Of a stretch of DNA of 64,000 nucleotides, positions 38,976 through 47,166 are shown one piece after another. Each line of letters starts with the position of its first letter. The first letter of the stretch is position 1. The translations under genes were made by a program, and so were the position numbers. Below the pieces are notes generated by a model. That model ran no database searches. It saw nothing but the letters and a program-made list of their open reading frames with translations, and had not been told where the DNA came from. Source of the stretch: Paenibacillus dauci (GTDB lineage Bacteria; Bacillota; Bacilli; Paenibacillales; Paenibacillaceae); NCBI RefSeq assembly GCF_000971985.1, contig NZ_KQ040798.1, positions 549,826-613,825 of the forward strand, written 5' to 3'.

Positions 38976-40907
38976 TCACATATACACCCCCTGCGCAGTG
39001 GAGACAAATTCTTCTTCTAGTTTCTGTCCGATACGACTAACAATAGTATCAAGATCCGCACCATTATTAATATCGCCTGTTGTCACTTGTACCGTTGGGG
39101 TCAAACTCACAAAATGTTGAATTGCTTGCAGTTCAGCTAAATCACGTAGCAATTTTATATCTTCACTGGAAATATCGACTGGATCTTGAATGCCGCGAAT
39201 TTTATCAACATTTTTTACATTATTAATATCACTAGGCATATTGGGAAGATAATGATTTAAATAGTCATTTGTTGCCGCATTACCTTTATCACCTTTTTTA
39301 GGTGGATACTCTCTACCATCGCCCAAAAAACTATTTCCCATAAAGTTAAATGCGCCACTGAGCCAACCAGCTATTTCAGGTCCCATTGCCATCAGCTTTG
39401 TTGTATCATAGTAATCTTTTCGCGGTAATGAAACTACATTTTTATCAGAGGTTGGCTCTGGGATAGAGTCCATTTGCTTTTTAATTTCATTACTAAATGT
39501 GTGCCCATTTGCTTTGATTTCTTCGTCTGTAGAGATATGAATTTCTTGTAATCCTGAATTATGAAATTGATTGATCAAAGGCAACATCGAATTATAATAA
39601 TCAGCGACTGGCTTTATAGCCTGATTGATAGCACTTGCAAAACCGATAGCAAAATCTTCGGCAGCCCTTGTGAGCCTGTACATCAATCCCAAAAAACCAA
39701 CTTTTGTAGAGTATACAAATTGATCAAAAGCGTATTTAGGATCAATAAATAAATTAGCTAAGAATTCATATAAAGTAGCGAAATGATTATATAACATAAT
39801 AAAAAAGTTTAATATAGTACCAAAAAACACAAGAAAACTACCTATTAGATAACCAAGCACATCTTCACCGGTGATACCAATCATGCTTAGATACATTATG
39901 ACGACAGCTATAAGTCCAATTACCAATATTAAGGGGAGATTTAGTAAAAACAATAAAGCTCCTATCATAATTAATTGCGAAATAATGGTAACCAAAAAGA
40001 CCGTCGCAATAGCTATCAAAATAGGTTTAATAATTGACCAATTCTCCTGTACGAAGTTAATCAATTTTAGAAAACCTTCTACTAATATTCTGACTACCCC
40101 AGCCAGAACACTCAATACACTACCCACCTGCTTAATAAATGGATCAAATTTCCCACTAGCAAAAGCCTCATTTAATTTTTTTAACAGTGGCAACAATGTG
40201 CCCATGGCACCTTCTCCCATTTGACTTAAACTATTCTTAAAATTGTTTACTAATGTATTCCATTCGTTCAAAGGAGTATCTACCATATGGTCAAGTGCAG
40301 CTTTTGTTTTCCCAGATTGATTCATGATTTGTTCGAGTGAAGCAATGAAGCCACCCAAGTCTCCTTGGGAAGCTTTTTCTTTAATACCTGACTGGTCAAT
40401 AACACCTTGAGAAATGCCAAAGTTTGAAGCAAGTCCAGAGGAATCCCCAGAGTAAGCTTTAATAAGGGAATCTACACTTTCGCTCATACTTTTGTGATCT
40501 GGAGATAGTATACTCAAGCGATTAGCATAGTCTGTCAATTTCTCAAGTTTATCCTGTTCATCTGTGATTGAAAAAAGACTAATACCACCCTTCAAATATT
40601 CTTGTACATCCTGTCCCGTTCTTAACGCTTCTGCTTTAAAAGAATCGAATATTTTATTCCCTTTATTATTTCCACCCGAATTTACAATAATTAAGTCTTT
40701 TAAGGATTGCTGTTGCATCGCAGGCATTAGTGTCATTTCTGCAATCGATTTTAGGCTTTCATATATCATTTGTATGGATTTTTTAACTTTCTCAATGAAT
40801 TGACTGAATTTCTCTGATATCTTATCAATTAGTTCTTGGATGCTGTTGAATAGACCAAGAACGGCACCTGCGCTTTCCAATGCTGCTAGAAAACCGGCAG
40901 CTGGCAT
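38976..40907 (-). CDS. Tail tape measure protein
   Basis: 643 residues. An N-terminal helix-rich region opens FLAALESAGAVLGLFNSIQE. A strongly hydrophobic centre (about 250-420) has several predicted membrane spans, including LLFLLNLPLILVIGLIAVVI, as in tape measures that form the DNA channel or enter the membrane. It is the longest gene but one in the cluster. If the usual about 0.15 nm per residue applies, the tail would be about 95 nm. A/T-rich. ATG 40907 is behind AAAGGGGTG, 6 nt after the frameshift-ORF stop. Confidence 0.85.
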   Translation of the reverse strand: MPAAGFLAALESAGAVLGLFNSIQELIDKISEKFSQFIEKVKKSIQMIYESLKSIAEMTLMPAMQQQSLKDLIIVNSGGNNKGNKIFDSFKAEALRTGQDVQEYLKGGISLFSITDEQDKLEKLTDYANRLSILSPDHKSMSESVDSLIKAYSGDSSGLASNFGISQGVIDQSGIKEKASQGDLGGFIASLEQIMNQSGKTKAALDHMVDTPLNEWNTLVNNFKNSLSQMGEGAMGTLLPLLKKLNEAFASGKFDPFIKQVGSVLSVLAGVVRILVEGFLKLINFVQENWSIIKPILIAIATVFLVTIISQLIMIGALLFLLNLPLILVIGLIAVVIMYLSMIGITGEDVLGYLIGSFLVFFGTILNFFIMLYNHFATLYEFLANLFIDPKYAFDQFVYSTKVGFLGLMYRLTRAAEDFAIGFASAINQAIKPVADYYNSMLPLINQFHNSGLQEIHISTDEEIKANGHTFSNEIKKQMDSIPEPTSDKNVVSLPRKDYYDTTKLMAMGPEIAGWLSGAFNFMGNSFLGDGREYPPKKGDKGNAATNDYLNHYLPNMPSDINNVKNVDKIRGIQDPVDISSEDIKLLRDLAELQAIQHFVSLTPTVQVTTGDINNGADLDTIVSRIGQKLEEEFVSTAQGVYM

Positions 40908-40913
40908 AAGTAT

Positions 40914-41099
40914 TCACCCCTTTCTTGTCCTCTTCCGTTGTGACTGCTTTTCTGCCTCTACTCGAACAGCAATCATAGCATAAATGGCGGCACGTTCATG
41001 ATCAGACATTTGCATAAGATCCTGCGGAAGAATATGCAATTCATGGAGGGCGTAGTAAGCAAAATTAGCTTCACTATCGCCCCCACTAATTAGTTTTTT
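40914..41099 (-). CDS. Tail assembly chaperone extension made by -1 frameshift (GT-type)
   Basis: A 59-codon open frame, in the -1 frame relative to the XkdN-like gene, runs from the slippery site to the TGA at 40914-40916. It has no start codon or ribosome site at its head. It reads LISGGDSEANFAYYALHELH, then ILPQDLMQMSDHERAAIYAM, then a basic end RKRTRKG. The fused product would be about 199 residues. This gene arrangement (short chaperone, -1 frame extension, tape measure) is the general one of tailed phages. B. subtilis PBSX has a small gene at the same place. Confidence 0.85.
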   Translation of the reverse strand, partial: KKLISGGDSEANFAYYALHELHILPQDLMQMSDHERAAIYAMIAVRVEAEKQSQRKRTRKG

Positions 41100-41512
41100 A
41101 CGTCATTTACCAATTCATTCATATCTCGATTAAAGCCATTCAATTCCTGTACTCGTTCACCTAAAGCAGCAAACTCACCAGGCAACAACATCTTGCGTAA
41201 TAGTGACTCCGCTCCCATCACACCATAAGATTTTTGAAGTTCTGCATTTTTTAGATCTGGATATACTACGCTGGCACTAATCAATTTAGCCATATATTCG
41301 TTTGGCTCAATCTCCGGTGTATACATGCCATTCTTTCCTTTGACTTTACGAGTAGCTGCTTTACGACATTCCTGATTTTCGTCCTCATTCATACTGCGAA
41401 GCTTCCAGCTGACAGGGTTACCATCTGCATCTTTGAAGCGTGCAGATACTACAAATTCCTCTACCACGTCAGAAGATACGTTTTGTGCAAAAAATAGACT
41501 TAATTCACTCAT
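41090..41512 (-). CDS. Tail assembly chaperone, XkdN-like
   Basis: 140 residues. MSELSLFFAQNVSSDVVEEF opening and IEPNEYMAKLISASVVYPDL (about 72-91) match the XkdN/YqbN family, which coats the tape measure during tail assembly. ATG 41512 is behind AGGAGGAA. The gene ends GTA AAA AAC TAA, carrying a slippery heptamer at its last codons (see frameshift site). Confidence 0.88.
   Translation of the reverse strand: MSELSLFFAQNVSSDVVEEFVVSARFKDADGNPVSWKLRSMNEDENQECRKAATRKVKGKNGMYTPEIEPNEYMAKLISASVVYPDLKNAELQKSYGVMGAESLLRKMLLPGEFAALGERVQELNGFNRDMNELVNDVKN
41093..41099 (-). promoter_or_regulatory. Programmed -1 ribosomal frameshift site A AAA AAC
   Basis: The heptamer A-AAA-AAC is in the correct phase (zero-frame codons AAA, AAC) directly before the TAA stop of the chaperone gene. 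Slippage by -1 reads AAA, CTA, ATT and enters the 59-codon extension. A A/AAA/AAC is among the most efficient bacterial slippery sequences. No obvious stem-loop stimulates it; the adjacent stop codon may. Confidence 0.85.
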
Positions 41513-41601
41513 TGATAATTCCTCCTAATAGTTATAAATATAGTTATTCACTTAGTATATACTTGGATATCCTATTACATATTTGCTTAGACATATGACA
41601 G

Positions 41602-41647
41602 ATGTACCGGAATAGTTCCAATTGTAGGATCTTTGCCTCCGGTACAT
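41602..41647 (-). terminator. Hairpin between tube and chaperone genes (possible attenuator)
   Basis: Perfect 10-bp arms ATGTACCGGA / TCCGGTACAT with a 26-nt loop, but no T-run. It lies in the only sizeable gap (41513-41693) inside the tail operon, after the sheath and tube genes. It could reduce transcription into the low-copy baseplate genes or protect the upstream mRNA 3' end. Confidence 0.5.
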
Positions 41648-41693
41648 AAGTCATTTTTATAACGTTAGTACGTTGTTATGAGAATAAATTGAA

Positions 41694-42155
41694 TTACTGA
41701 GCTGGTGCTCCAAAGGCCTGATTAATATCTACCCCATCAAAAGTAAAGCTTACTTCTTCTTCCAATGCATCCGATTCAGTGTCCAGTGATGCCATAATGA
41801 CACTGTCCAGATTCACATCACGCAGAATAATAGTCTGATAACCAATGCTGGATGTTGGATCTTCATTCGTCACTTCAATATCAAAGTACGTGTCTACGCC
41901 AGTTTTCATATAATCTAGCATCATTTGACGGAAGCGAGAAGTCATGTAGAAAATAGTCATGGTACCTGATCCAGACCAGCCTGTTGCTTTGTGCTGTACT
42001 CCACGGCGTCCCAATGTTTTCACTTCAGCTTTTTGTTTCTCTACTGTAGCTTCCAGCGTTTTGATATAAAACATTTCTTCTACTTGATTATTAATTGTTG
42101 CAAATGCGCGGCCTTCCTGACCGGAAATGGTATCTTTTGCTTTTAGAAATGTCAT
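41694..42155 (-). CDS. Tail tube (core) protein, XkdM-like
   Basis: 153 residues. DTISGQEGRAFATINNQVEE opening and VEKQKAEVKTLGRRGVQHKA (about 37-56) are typical of XkdM/YqbM. It polymerises inside the sheath to form the inner tube. ATG 42155 follows GGTGG two nt after the sheath stop. Confidence 0.92.
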   Translation of the reverse strand: MTFLKAKDTISGQEGRAFATINNQVEEMFYIKTLEATVEKQKAEVKTLGRRGVQHKATGWSGSGTMTIFYMTSRFRQMMLDYMKTGVDTYFDIEVTNEDPTSSIGYQTIILRDVNLDSVIMASLDTESDALEEEVSFTFDGVDINQAFGAPAQ

Positions 42156-42156
42156 C

Positions 42157-43473
42157 TTAAACCACCTTCACTTTCATGTATACTTTTTCAACGGAATCTA
42201 CTGGTTGCACATTGACTTCCACTACAATACTATCCACTTCATTACCTGCAGTCACACTGATATCAGCTTGAGCATCAAAGTTCTGCACCGCTCCAATATT
42301 TTGTAGATCTGTAAGATAAGCGACACACTGGGAACGGAATAAACTGCGTCCATCGGTATTATTGTTCACTTTACCAATAAAATATGATTCAAAAATACGT
42401 TTAAGATCATTAGCAATACTGTCGAGTACACGTACCACACGGTTTTTGGCAAAATGACGCGCTTTATCCGGTGTATAAGACACAAAGGTATTGATATCTT
42501 GTTCCACTACAGCACGATCACTGCTGGCTGTAAATATGAACTCTCCTTTTCGCAAAGCTGATTCTGTCTCGGTATGGGTCAGCTTGCCATTTACATCTAC
42601 AGCATCATCATAAGCACTATAGGTCAAAGAAGCATTAACTGCAGCACCAGCAGTTGCTCCTGTTACCCAGGCTACACTTTGCTTTGCATCCAGTACAGTG
42701 CCATCACTTAGTACAACACCATTTTTAACACTAATTACACCTTCATGATCAGCATTGGGATAATTGGCCACTACAGCCTGTACCTTTTTACCTTCATTGC
42801 TACGCAGGCGTTTGATATAAGCAGCATATACGGATTTTAGAGAGGCATCATCCGAAACCAGACCAACTGTCTGAAACTCTAAAGCCTCAAGTTGCTCCAG
42901 ATATGCAGTATGATCTGCATTGGTGGCCAGCGCGCTTGTACCTCCAGCTAGTGGGGCACCTGCTGTCGGTACAGGAGTTCCCTTACCACTAAAGACAACG
43001 TAGGTGTTACTCACCAACTGTTCTACAGCACTTACGGTCTGCTTATCGATTACTGTACCCTCTAGCAGCGTGGTTACGTCGAATTGTTTTTCATTATTAA
43101 TATTTGCTTCCACTACAATGGTCAACTGATTGCCACGCGTACCACTATATTTAGCTGTAGCTGTCAGAGGCTCCACTTTTACAGAAGCAGGTGTACCGTC
43201 ATTTAAACGATATACCAGAAGCTTTTGTGCACGTTTGAGCGCTTCGCGAATCAGAAGCATCTGTGGAGAAGTATAATCGTAGCCAAGTGTTTGTAGGGTA
43301 TTATCACCAGCGGTAATAGTAAGCATTTTCTTAGGTGCTCCCCAATCCAGATTTAGCGCAAGACTTGCGGTACCACGCTCACCCAGTGTTCCAGGAAGTT
43401 TGCCCTCCGATACAAAGTTGATATATACACCAGGGCGAATTTTGTTTTGTGTTGTATAAGTTCCTCCAGCCAT
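42157..43473 (-). CDS. Contractile tail sheath protein, XkdK-like
   Basis: 438 residues. Opens MAGGTYTTQNKIRPGVYINF, the XkdK/YqbK signature, and ends with the sheath domain VLDSIANDLKRIFESYFIG, then QPVDSVEKVYMKVKV. The sheath contracts to drive the tube through the target envelope. It is the main evidence that the tail is contractile rather than siphovirus-like. ATG 43473 is behind GGAGGCC. Confidence 0.93.
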   Translation of the reverse strand: MAGGTYTTQNKIRPGVYINFVSEGKLPGTLGERGTASLALNLDWGAPKKMLTITAGDNTLQTLGYDYTSPQMLLIREALKRAQKLLVYRLNDGTPASVKVEPLTATAKYSGTRGNQLTIVVEANINNEKQFDVTTLLEGTVIDKQTVSAVEQLVSNTYVVFSGKGTPVPTAGAPLAGGTSALATNADHTAYLEQLEALEFQTVGLVSDDASLKSVYAAYIKRLRSNEGKKVQAVVANYPNADHEGVISVKNGVVLSDGTVLDAKQSVAWVTGATAGAAVNASLTYSAYDDAVDVNGKLTHTETESALRKGEFIFTASSDRAVVEQDINTFVSYTPDKARHFAKNRVVRVLDSIANDLKRIFESYFIGKVNNNTDGRSLFRSQCVAYLTDLQNIGAVQNFDAQADISVTAGNEVDSIVVEVNVQPVDSVEKVYMKVKVV

Positions 43474-43635
43474 TTAATTGGCCTCCTTATTCATAAATTG
43501 ATGTAGCATGGATGTTGCTTGTTCAATAGTGTACTGTTCATTTTCTGACAGAAGTGCAGATAGTACATCTTTTTCAAGTGAAGTAAATTTTGTTGATTGC
43601 ATAAATTGCTCTTTACGGTAAGATACCTCAGCCAT
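43474..43635 (-). CDS. Small conserved protein upstream of the sheath gene
   Basis: 53 residues, helical: AEVSYRKEQFMQSTKFTSLE then KDVLSALLSENEQYTIEQA. ATG 43635 follows AAGGAGAG. The stop abuts the sheath start region. PBSX also has a tiny gene between its xkdJ and xkdK. Function unknown. Confidence 0.75.
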   Translation of the reverse strand: MAEVSYRKEQFMQSTKFTSLEKDVLSALLSENEQYTIEQATSMLHQFMNKEAN

Positions 43636-43682
43636 TGTTTTCTCTCCTTTGAATACCATTTACCTGGTTTGTAAATTTGTGT

Positions 43683-44108
43683 TCATTTACTGATATGAGA
43701 GGCAGGATATACGTGCTGATCCATTGTATTCATCAGTATACCTGGAACTGCCGAGCGAACAGTACGTACCGGATAGTTTACCCGAATTCGTGGAACTCCA
43801 TCTTCTGTATCCCATCGCAATTCGCTAGCTCGACATAGATCTTCCCCAGTCCCAATAGTCTCTAATGCCTCAAACAAATCTTCGATCTGCTCATCTGCAT
43901 AGTGCCCGGCAGCCGGTACGTATCTTACTTCCAGTGTATACACACGTACAAACCGATCACTACGTTCTCTTGTGAAGTCAACTGCGACTAGGCGATATTC
44001 CAATCGTGGCTGCTTTAACTCTTTTTTTTCTGCACGATCAAATGGAATATAAGGGAATTTCTCGTGCAGTGATAATTGCACATAGGTAATCACCTGTTGT
44101 GCATCCAT
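43683..44108 (-). CDS. Tail terminator family protein (DUF6838-like)
   Basis: 141 residues. SLHEKFPYIPFDRAEKKELK, VRVYTLEVRYVPAAGHYADE and EDLFEALETI fit the small tail-terminator proteins that stop tube and sheath growth. ATG 44108 is behind AAAGGAGGAG. It is the first structural gene; in full prophages head-completion genes would precede it, here none do. Confidence 0.75.
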   Translation of the reverse strand: MDAQQVITYVQLSLHEKFPYIPFDRAEKKELKQPRLEYRLVAVDFTRERSDRFVRVYTLEVRYVPAAGHYADEQIEDLFEALETIGTGEDLCRASELRWDTEDGVPRIRVNYPVRTVRSAVPGILMNTMDQHVYPASHISK

Positions 44109-44374
44109 ATTTCTCCTCCTTTACCGAGAAAAATAATCATCTCCTTCGGTTATACTTTACGGAATCGAGATGAGGAATTTTTGCACCGCTTGGTTAAAGA
44201 CTTATTATTTGGAATATCCATATTCCTGCGGTGTTCCGTGTCTCTCGATTTCCGATAATACAATCTTACACTGGATTTCTCCTAACGGAGACGGTGCTAT
44301 GGACGAAAAAAGGACGGTTATCGGCTGAGTTCGGGGGAAGAAGAGCGGTAAAAAGACGCTAGATTATTCCGCAC
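44109..44374 (-). promoter_or_regulatory. Probable late promoter region of the tail operon
   Basis: 266 bp between the terminator of the membrane-protein gene and the first tail gene. No convincing gene (one 23-codon frame with a weak site starts near 44222). The tail operon promoter is expected here, or transcription reads through from further upstream. I cannot point to clear -35/-10 hexamers, consistent with an activator-dependent promoter. Confidence 0.45.
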
Positions 44375-44402
44375 AAAAAAAGCCTGCCCGCAGGCAGACT
44401 TG
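44375..44402 (-). terminator. Rho-independent terminator after the membrane-protein gene
   Basis: On the minus strand CTGCC-TGCG-GGCAG-type hairpin followed by seven T residues (A-run 44374-44380 on the plus strand). Confidence 0.8.
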
Positions 44403-44432
44403 GTGTGTTCCCGAACCTAGATATATAGTGTG

Positions 44433-44906
44433 TTATTCCATCGGTGATGAGGTGAGAAACACGCTGGAGAACAGATACGAAATCATGGCAAATACCGGAA
44501 TACTCCACAACAATACCGGTGAACTGAGCCACCCTGGCAGTGGAATCCACATCATGATCGCCCAGCTAACGATAATACCGATTCCATTAAATAGAAGAAA
44601 CTGCAGTGGCATACGCCGAATATTCAGACGCAGCCAGCGGTTCAGCGGTGCCAGTACCACCAGCGAATAACCGAACAGCGGCACAAGAAACAGCATCCAA
44701 ACAATCAACTGTGAACGCAGTCCCATCTCCGAGACGAGCACAGAGTTTTGCAGTGCAAAATTAAGATAAATCGAACTCAGGCTGCTGACCAGCAGCGAGA
44801 CGACTGTGCTGTCGAACAACCATGCTTTGTATACATGCTGTAATCGAAACCGGTCGGCAGCTGCCGGAATGGCAGATGTCCTCGCAGTGCGTAATTCCCT
44901 TTTCAC
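44433..44906 (-). CDS. Four-helix membrane protein of unknown function inside the tail cluster
   Basis: 157 residues from GTG 44906 (GGAGC at 9 nt); an upstream ATG at 44933 lacks a site. Four membrane segments (about 30-50, 62-85, 98-118 and 126-148) with a basic N-terminus. No family recognised. It sits between the ArpU-type regulator and the tail operon with its own terminator. It could be an extra lysis, immunity or host gene; nothing in the sequence decides this. Confidence 0.7.
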   Translation of the reverse strand: MKRELRTARTSAIPAAADRFRLQHVYKAWLFDSTVVSLLVSSLSSIYLNFALQNSVLVSEMGLRSQLIVWMLFLVPLFGYSLVVLAPLNRWLRLNIRRMPLQFLLFNGIGIIVSWAIMMWIPLPGWLSSPVLLWSIPVFAMISYLFSSVFLTSSPME

Positions 44907-45148
44907 AAAATCAGAGCTCCTGTCCATTAACATATATGGGATGATCGCCTGCAGTGGCTGGATAGCTGTCTGATCGTCTATGTATAGCGATTATCCGCAG
45001 TATTATAAACACCTACTATTTTACCATAAAATAACATAAAAACAGCAGCATATACTATATATTATCATCTTCTGTTGTTTTCTGCTTGTTAGGCGATCTT
45101 AACCTGTCATTATGAATTACCTGTGAAACCCTCAAGCGAATCAGCAAG

Positions 45149-45183
45149 CAAAAAAAAGCTGCCCGTCTCGGCGGACAGCTTGC
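45149..45183 (-). terminator. Rho-independent terminator after the ArpU-type gene
   Basis: Arms CAAGCTGTCCG / CGGGCAGCTT with one mismatch and a 6-nt loop, followed on the minus strand by eight T residues. Confidence 0.85.
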
Positions 45184-45235
45184 TCGTGAATACTGTTTTC
45201 TCATTATTAATAAAGTACGTATTCCGTCTTACCGA

Positions 45236-45742
45236 TCATGAAGTAGTGCACGCAGCATCCGTCCGGCGAACCCGTTTCTTTTGCGGCATCAGTTCATCCA
45301 GCCGGATCATCCCGGTATCCGCCAGCGCCAGTGCCATTTTGTAAAAAGCACGGGCACGGATTTTGACGTAGGTGTCTTTACTGATCGGTGGATCAAACAG
45401 ATAGCTGTATACTTTATAATCGAAAATATCATCGTGCTTGAGATAACGTTCCCGTACAAGCAGCTGCTCACGTTCACCCAGTCGTTCCACAATCGCTTCT
45501 ATCCGTTCACAATAGGCCCGACGCGCTGCCGGAGTATCTACATTATAAATAGCTGCTCCTGCTGTCGGATCTCCGGTCACATGGGTCGGCCCATGCATTC
45601 TTGCTTCATATGAAGCTGTAAGTGATGTCTCTCTCATCTCAAATGTAATCGTTTTGTAGATACGGTATTTCTCGAAAACTGCTTCTACTGCAGCACGGGT
45701 CTGACGACGGTCCAGCTCAGGCAGGGAAATCATTGGATTCAT
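45236..45742 (-). CDS. ArpU-family phage transcriptional regulator
   Basis: 168 residues from ATG 45742 (GAGGAG upstream); the longer frame adds a hydrophobic leader without a ribosome site. It contains a sigma-70 region-4-like HTH: ERLGEREQLLVRERYLKHDD, then ISKDTYVKIRARAFYKMALA (about 105-150). ArpU proteins are small positive regulators of late genes in phages of Gram-positive bacteria. First gene transcribed leftward from the divergent repressor region. Confidence 0.8.
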   Translation of the reverse strand: MNPMISLPELDRRQTRAAVEAVFEKYRIYKTITFEMRETSLTASYEARMHGPTHVTGDPTAGAAIYNVDTPAARRAYCERIEAIVERLGEREQLLVRERYLKHDDIFDYKVYSYLFDPPISKDTYVKIRARAFYKMALALADTGMIRLDELMPQKKRVRRTDAACTTS

Positions 45743-46203
45743 TGTACAACACTCCTCGATGTAATATATTAAGGTAAAGGAAATCAGCAGCAGGTACAGC
45801 AAAAGAATTCTTATCCTTAAGAGACAGTATTTCATCATTTCCATCTGGCATTTTCTTTTTTGTCTTTTGGCAACGATGGTAGATATTTAACCTTCTTTTA
45901 TTTCATTCAACCATTAAAAATTCCATTTATTATCATTTGTTCGTATCTTGTTCGCATTTCTTATTCCTAAGATAACATGCTTATCTGTTATTCGTAAACT
46001 CTCATTTTTAGCCGTTTGAATCAATTAATCGATTATTATCTTCATTATGCTCTATAGTTTGTGCCTTTTGGCAAAGTAAACTTTTCCATTGTTTACCTAA
46101 TGGCAATATTGGGGTATAGTACATATATTAAGCTTTGGCATCTACTTCTGTATATTTAGATTGGATTCGTGTTTACAGTGCCTATAGAAAGGGTGTTTTG
46201 TCG
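45743..46203. promoter_or_regulatory. Divergent control region of the tailocin-like cluster
   Basis: 461 bp without a convincing gene. Plus-strand promoter: TTTACC 46092-46097, 17 bp, TATAGT 46115-46120. Minus-strand promoter: TTTACT 46075-46080, 18 bp, TATAGA 46051-46056. Three similar sites of the form N3-(T/C)C-N4-GGCAA occur at 45860-45873, 46061-46074 and 46093-46106; two lie within these promoters. An inverted repeat GTAAAC-N9-GTTTAC spans 46076-46096. These are candidate repressor operators. Confidence 0.6.
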
Positions 46204-46644
46204 GTGGATAATTCTTCATTTGGCAGTTATTTGAAGCAAATACGTGAGCAGAAAAACTGGAGTATTAACCAACTGGCAGACCTTGCCGGCATCAGCACCT
46301 CACAAATCTCACGAATAGAAAATGGCAAACGCGGTGTACCCAAGCCCCAGACGATTGAGAAAATCACCAGAGCGCTGAATGTACCTTATGCGGAAATGAT
46401 GGATCGTGCCGGATACCTGCGTCCGGAAGAAAATCAGCAGACACCCGAATGGGCCAATTCGCGGGATAAGCGTGATTTCAAAAAAATGCTTGAGGAAGAT
46501 GGTGAATTGATGTTTGACGGTGTGCCGCTGGATGATGAAGACAAGCAGCGGATCAAGGATGTGTTAACCGGACTATTCTGGGAAGCCAAACAAATGAACA
46601 AGCGCAAACCGGTCGCTCCCGATGACCGCCGTAACCGTTCCTGA
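46204..46644 (+). CDS. XRE-family repressor (ImmR-like)
   Basis: 146 residues from GTG 46204 (AAAGGGTG at 8 nt; TTG 46198 is possible). The HTH_3 domain at about 6-60 includes NQLADLAGISTSQISRIENG. The C-terminal half ends with an acidic-then-basic helix (PLDDEDKQRIKDVLTGLFWE). The next gene is an ImmA/IrrE peptidase, the known partner that cleaves such repressors upon DNA damage or other signals (ICEBs1 ImmR/ImmA). Expected to repress the leftward lysis/tail operons. Confidence 0.88.
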   Translation: MDNSSFGSYLKQIREQKNWSINQLADLAGISTSQISRIENGKRGVPKPQTIEKITRALNVPYAEMMDRAGYLRPEENQQTPEWANSRDKRDFKKMLEEDGELMFDGVPLDDEDKQRIKDVLTGLFWEAKQMNKRKPVAPDDRRNRS

Positions 46645-46751
46645 AGGATCGTCATCAATGCAGACGACTGTAACATGCAGCCGTCGCATTACCGGCAGTT
46701 GGAGATTACAGCTGCACCATAACGCCAAACGCTTACGAGGTGATTGTACCG

Positions 46752-47165
46752 ATGGATGATACTGCAGCTCATCTGGTCCACAAGTATAAGACAAACTGCC
46801 CTTTTGAAATTGCTGAAGCGCTCGGCATACATATTCGCTACATGGATCTAGGCAAGTCCACCAAAGGACTGTACTACAAAAAACTCAGACGGCGCTTCAT
46901 TGTAATTAATCAGGGCTTACCCGACCAATGGCAGCGATTTGTATGTGCGCATGAATTGGGTCATGATCGCCTGCACAAAGGATTGAGCCGCTTTTTCCTG
47001 GAAGAGCACTCCTATTTCTGGCCGGGCAAGCTGGAGAGGCAGGCAAATTCGTTTGCGATCACTCTGCTGACGGCCGGGCAGGAGCAGCGTCCCGGCGAGA
47101 CACTGGAAGCTTTTGCGATGCGAACCGGTATCCCCCGCGAGATGCTATATTTTTTTGACCTTTGA
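46752..47165 (+). CDS. ImmA/IrrE-type zinc metallopeptidase (anti-repressor)
   Basis: 137 residues from ATG 46752 (GAGGTGAT upstream; GTG 46740 overlaps that site). The zinc motif is CAHELGHDRLHKG (about 71-83) with the following RQANSFAITLL providing the downstream ligand region. No C-terminal extension. It lies 107 bp after the repressor gene on the same strand. Expected to cleave the repressor to start tail production and lysis. Confidence 0.9.
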   Translation: MDDTAAHLVHKYKTNCPFEIAEALGIHIRYMDLGKSTKGLYYKKLRRRFIVINQGLPDQWQRFVCAHELGHDRLHKGLSRFFLEEHSYFWPGKLERQANSFAITLLTAGQEQRPGETLEAFAMRTGIPREMLYFFDL

Positions 47166-47166
47166 C

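Noticed and set aside
45939-45955. LexA box from GTTCG repeats in the tail cluster control region
   Set aside because: The half-sites are direct (GTTCGtatctTGTTCG), not inverted, so they do not form a LexA palindrome.
30047-47165. Complete or inducible DNA-packaging prophage
   Set aside because: No capsid, terminase, portal, replication or integrase gene, and no flanking att-like direct repeats noticed.
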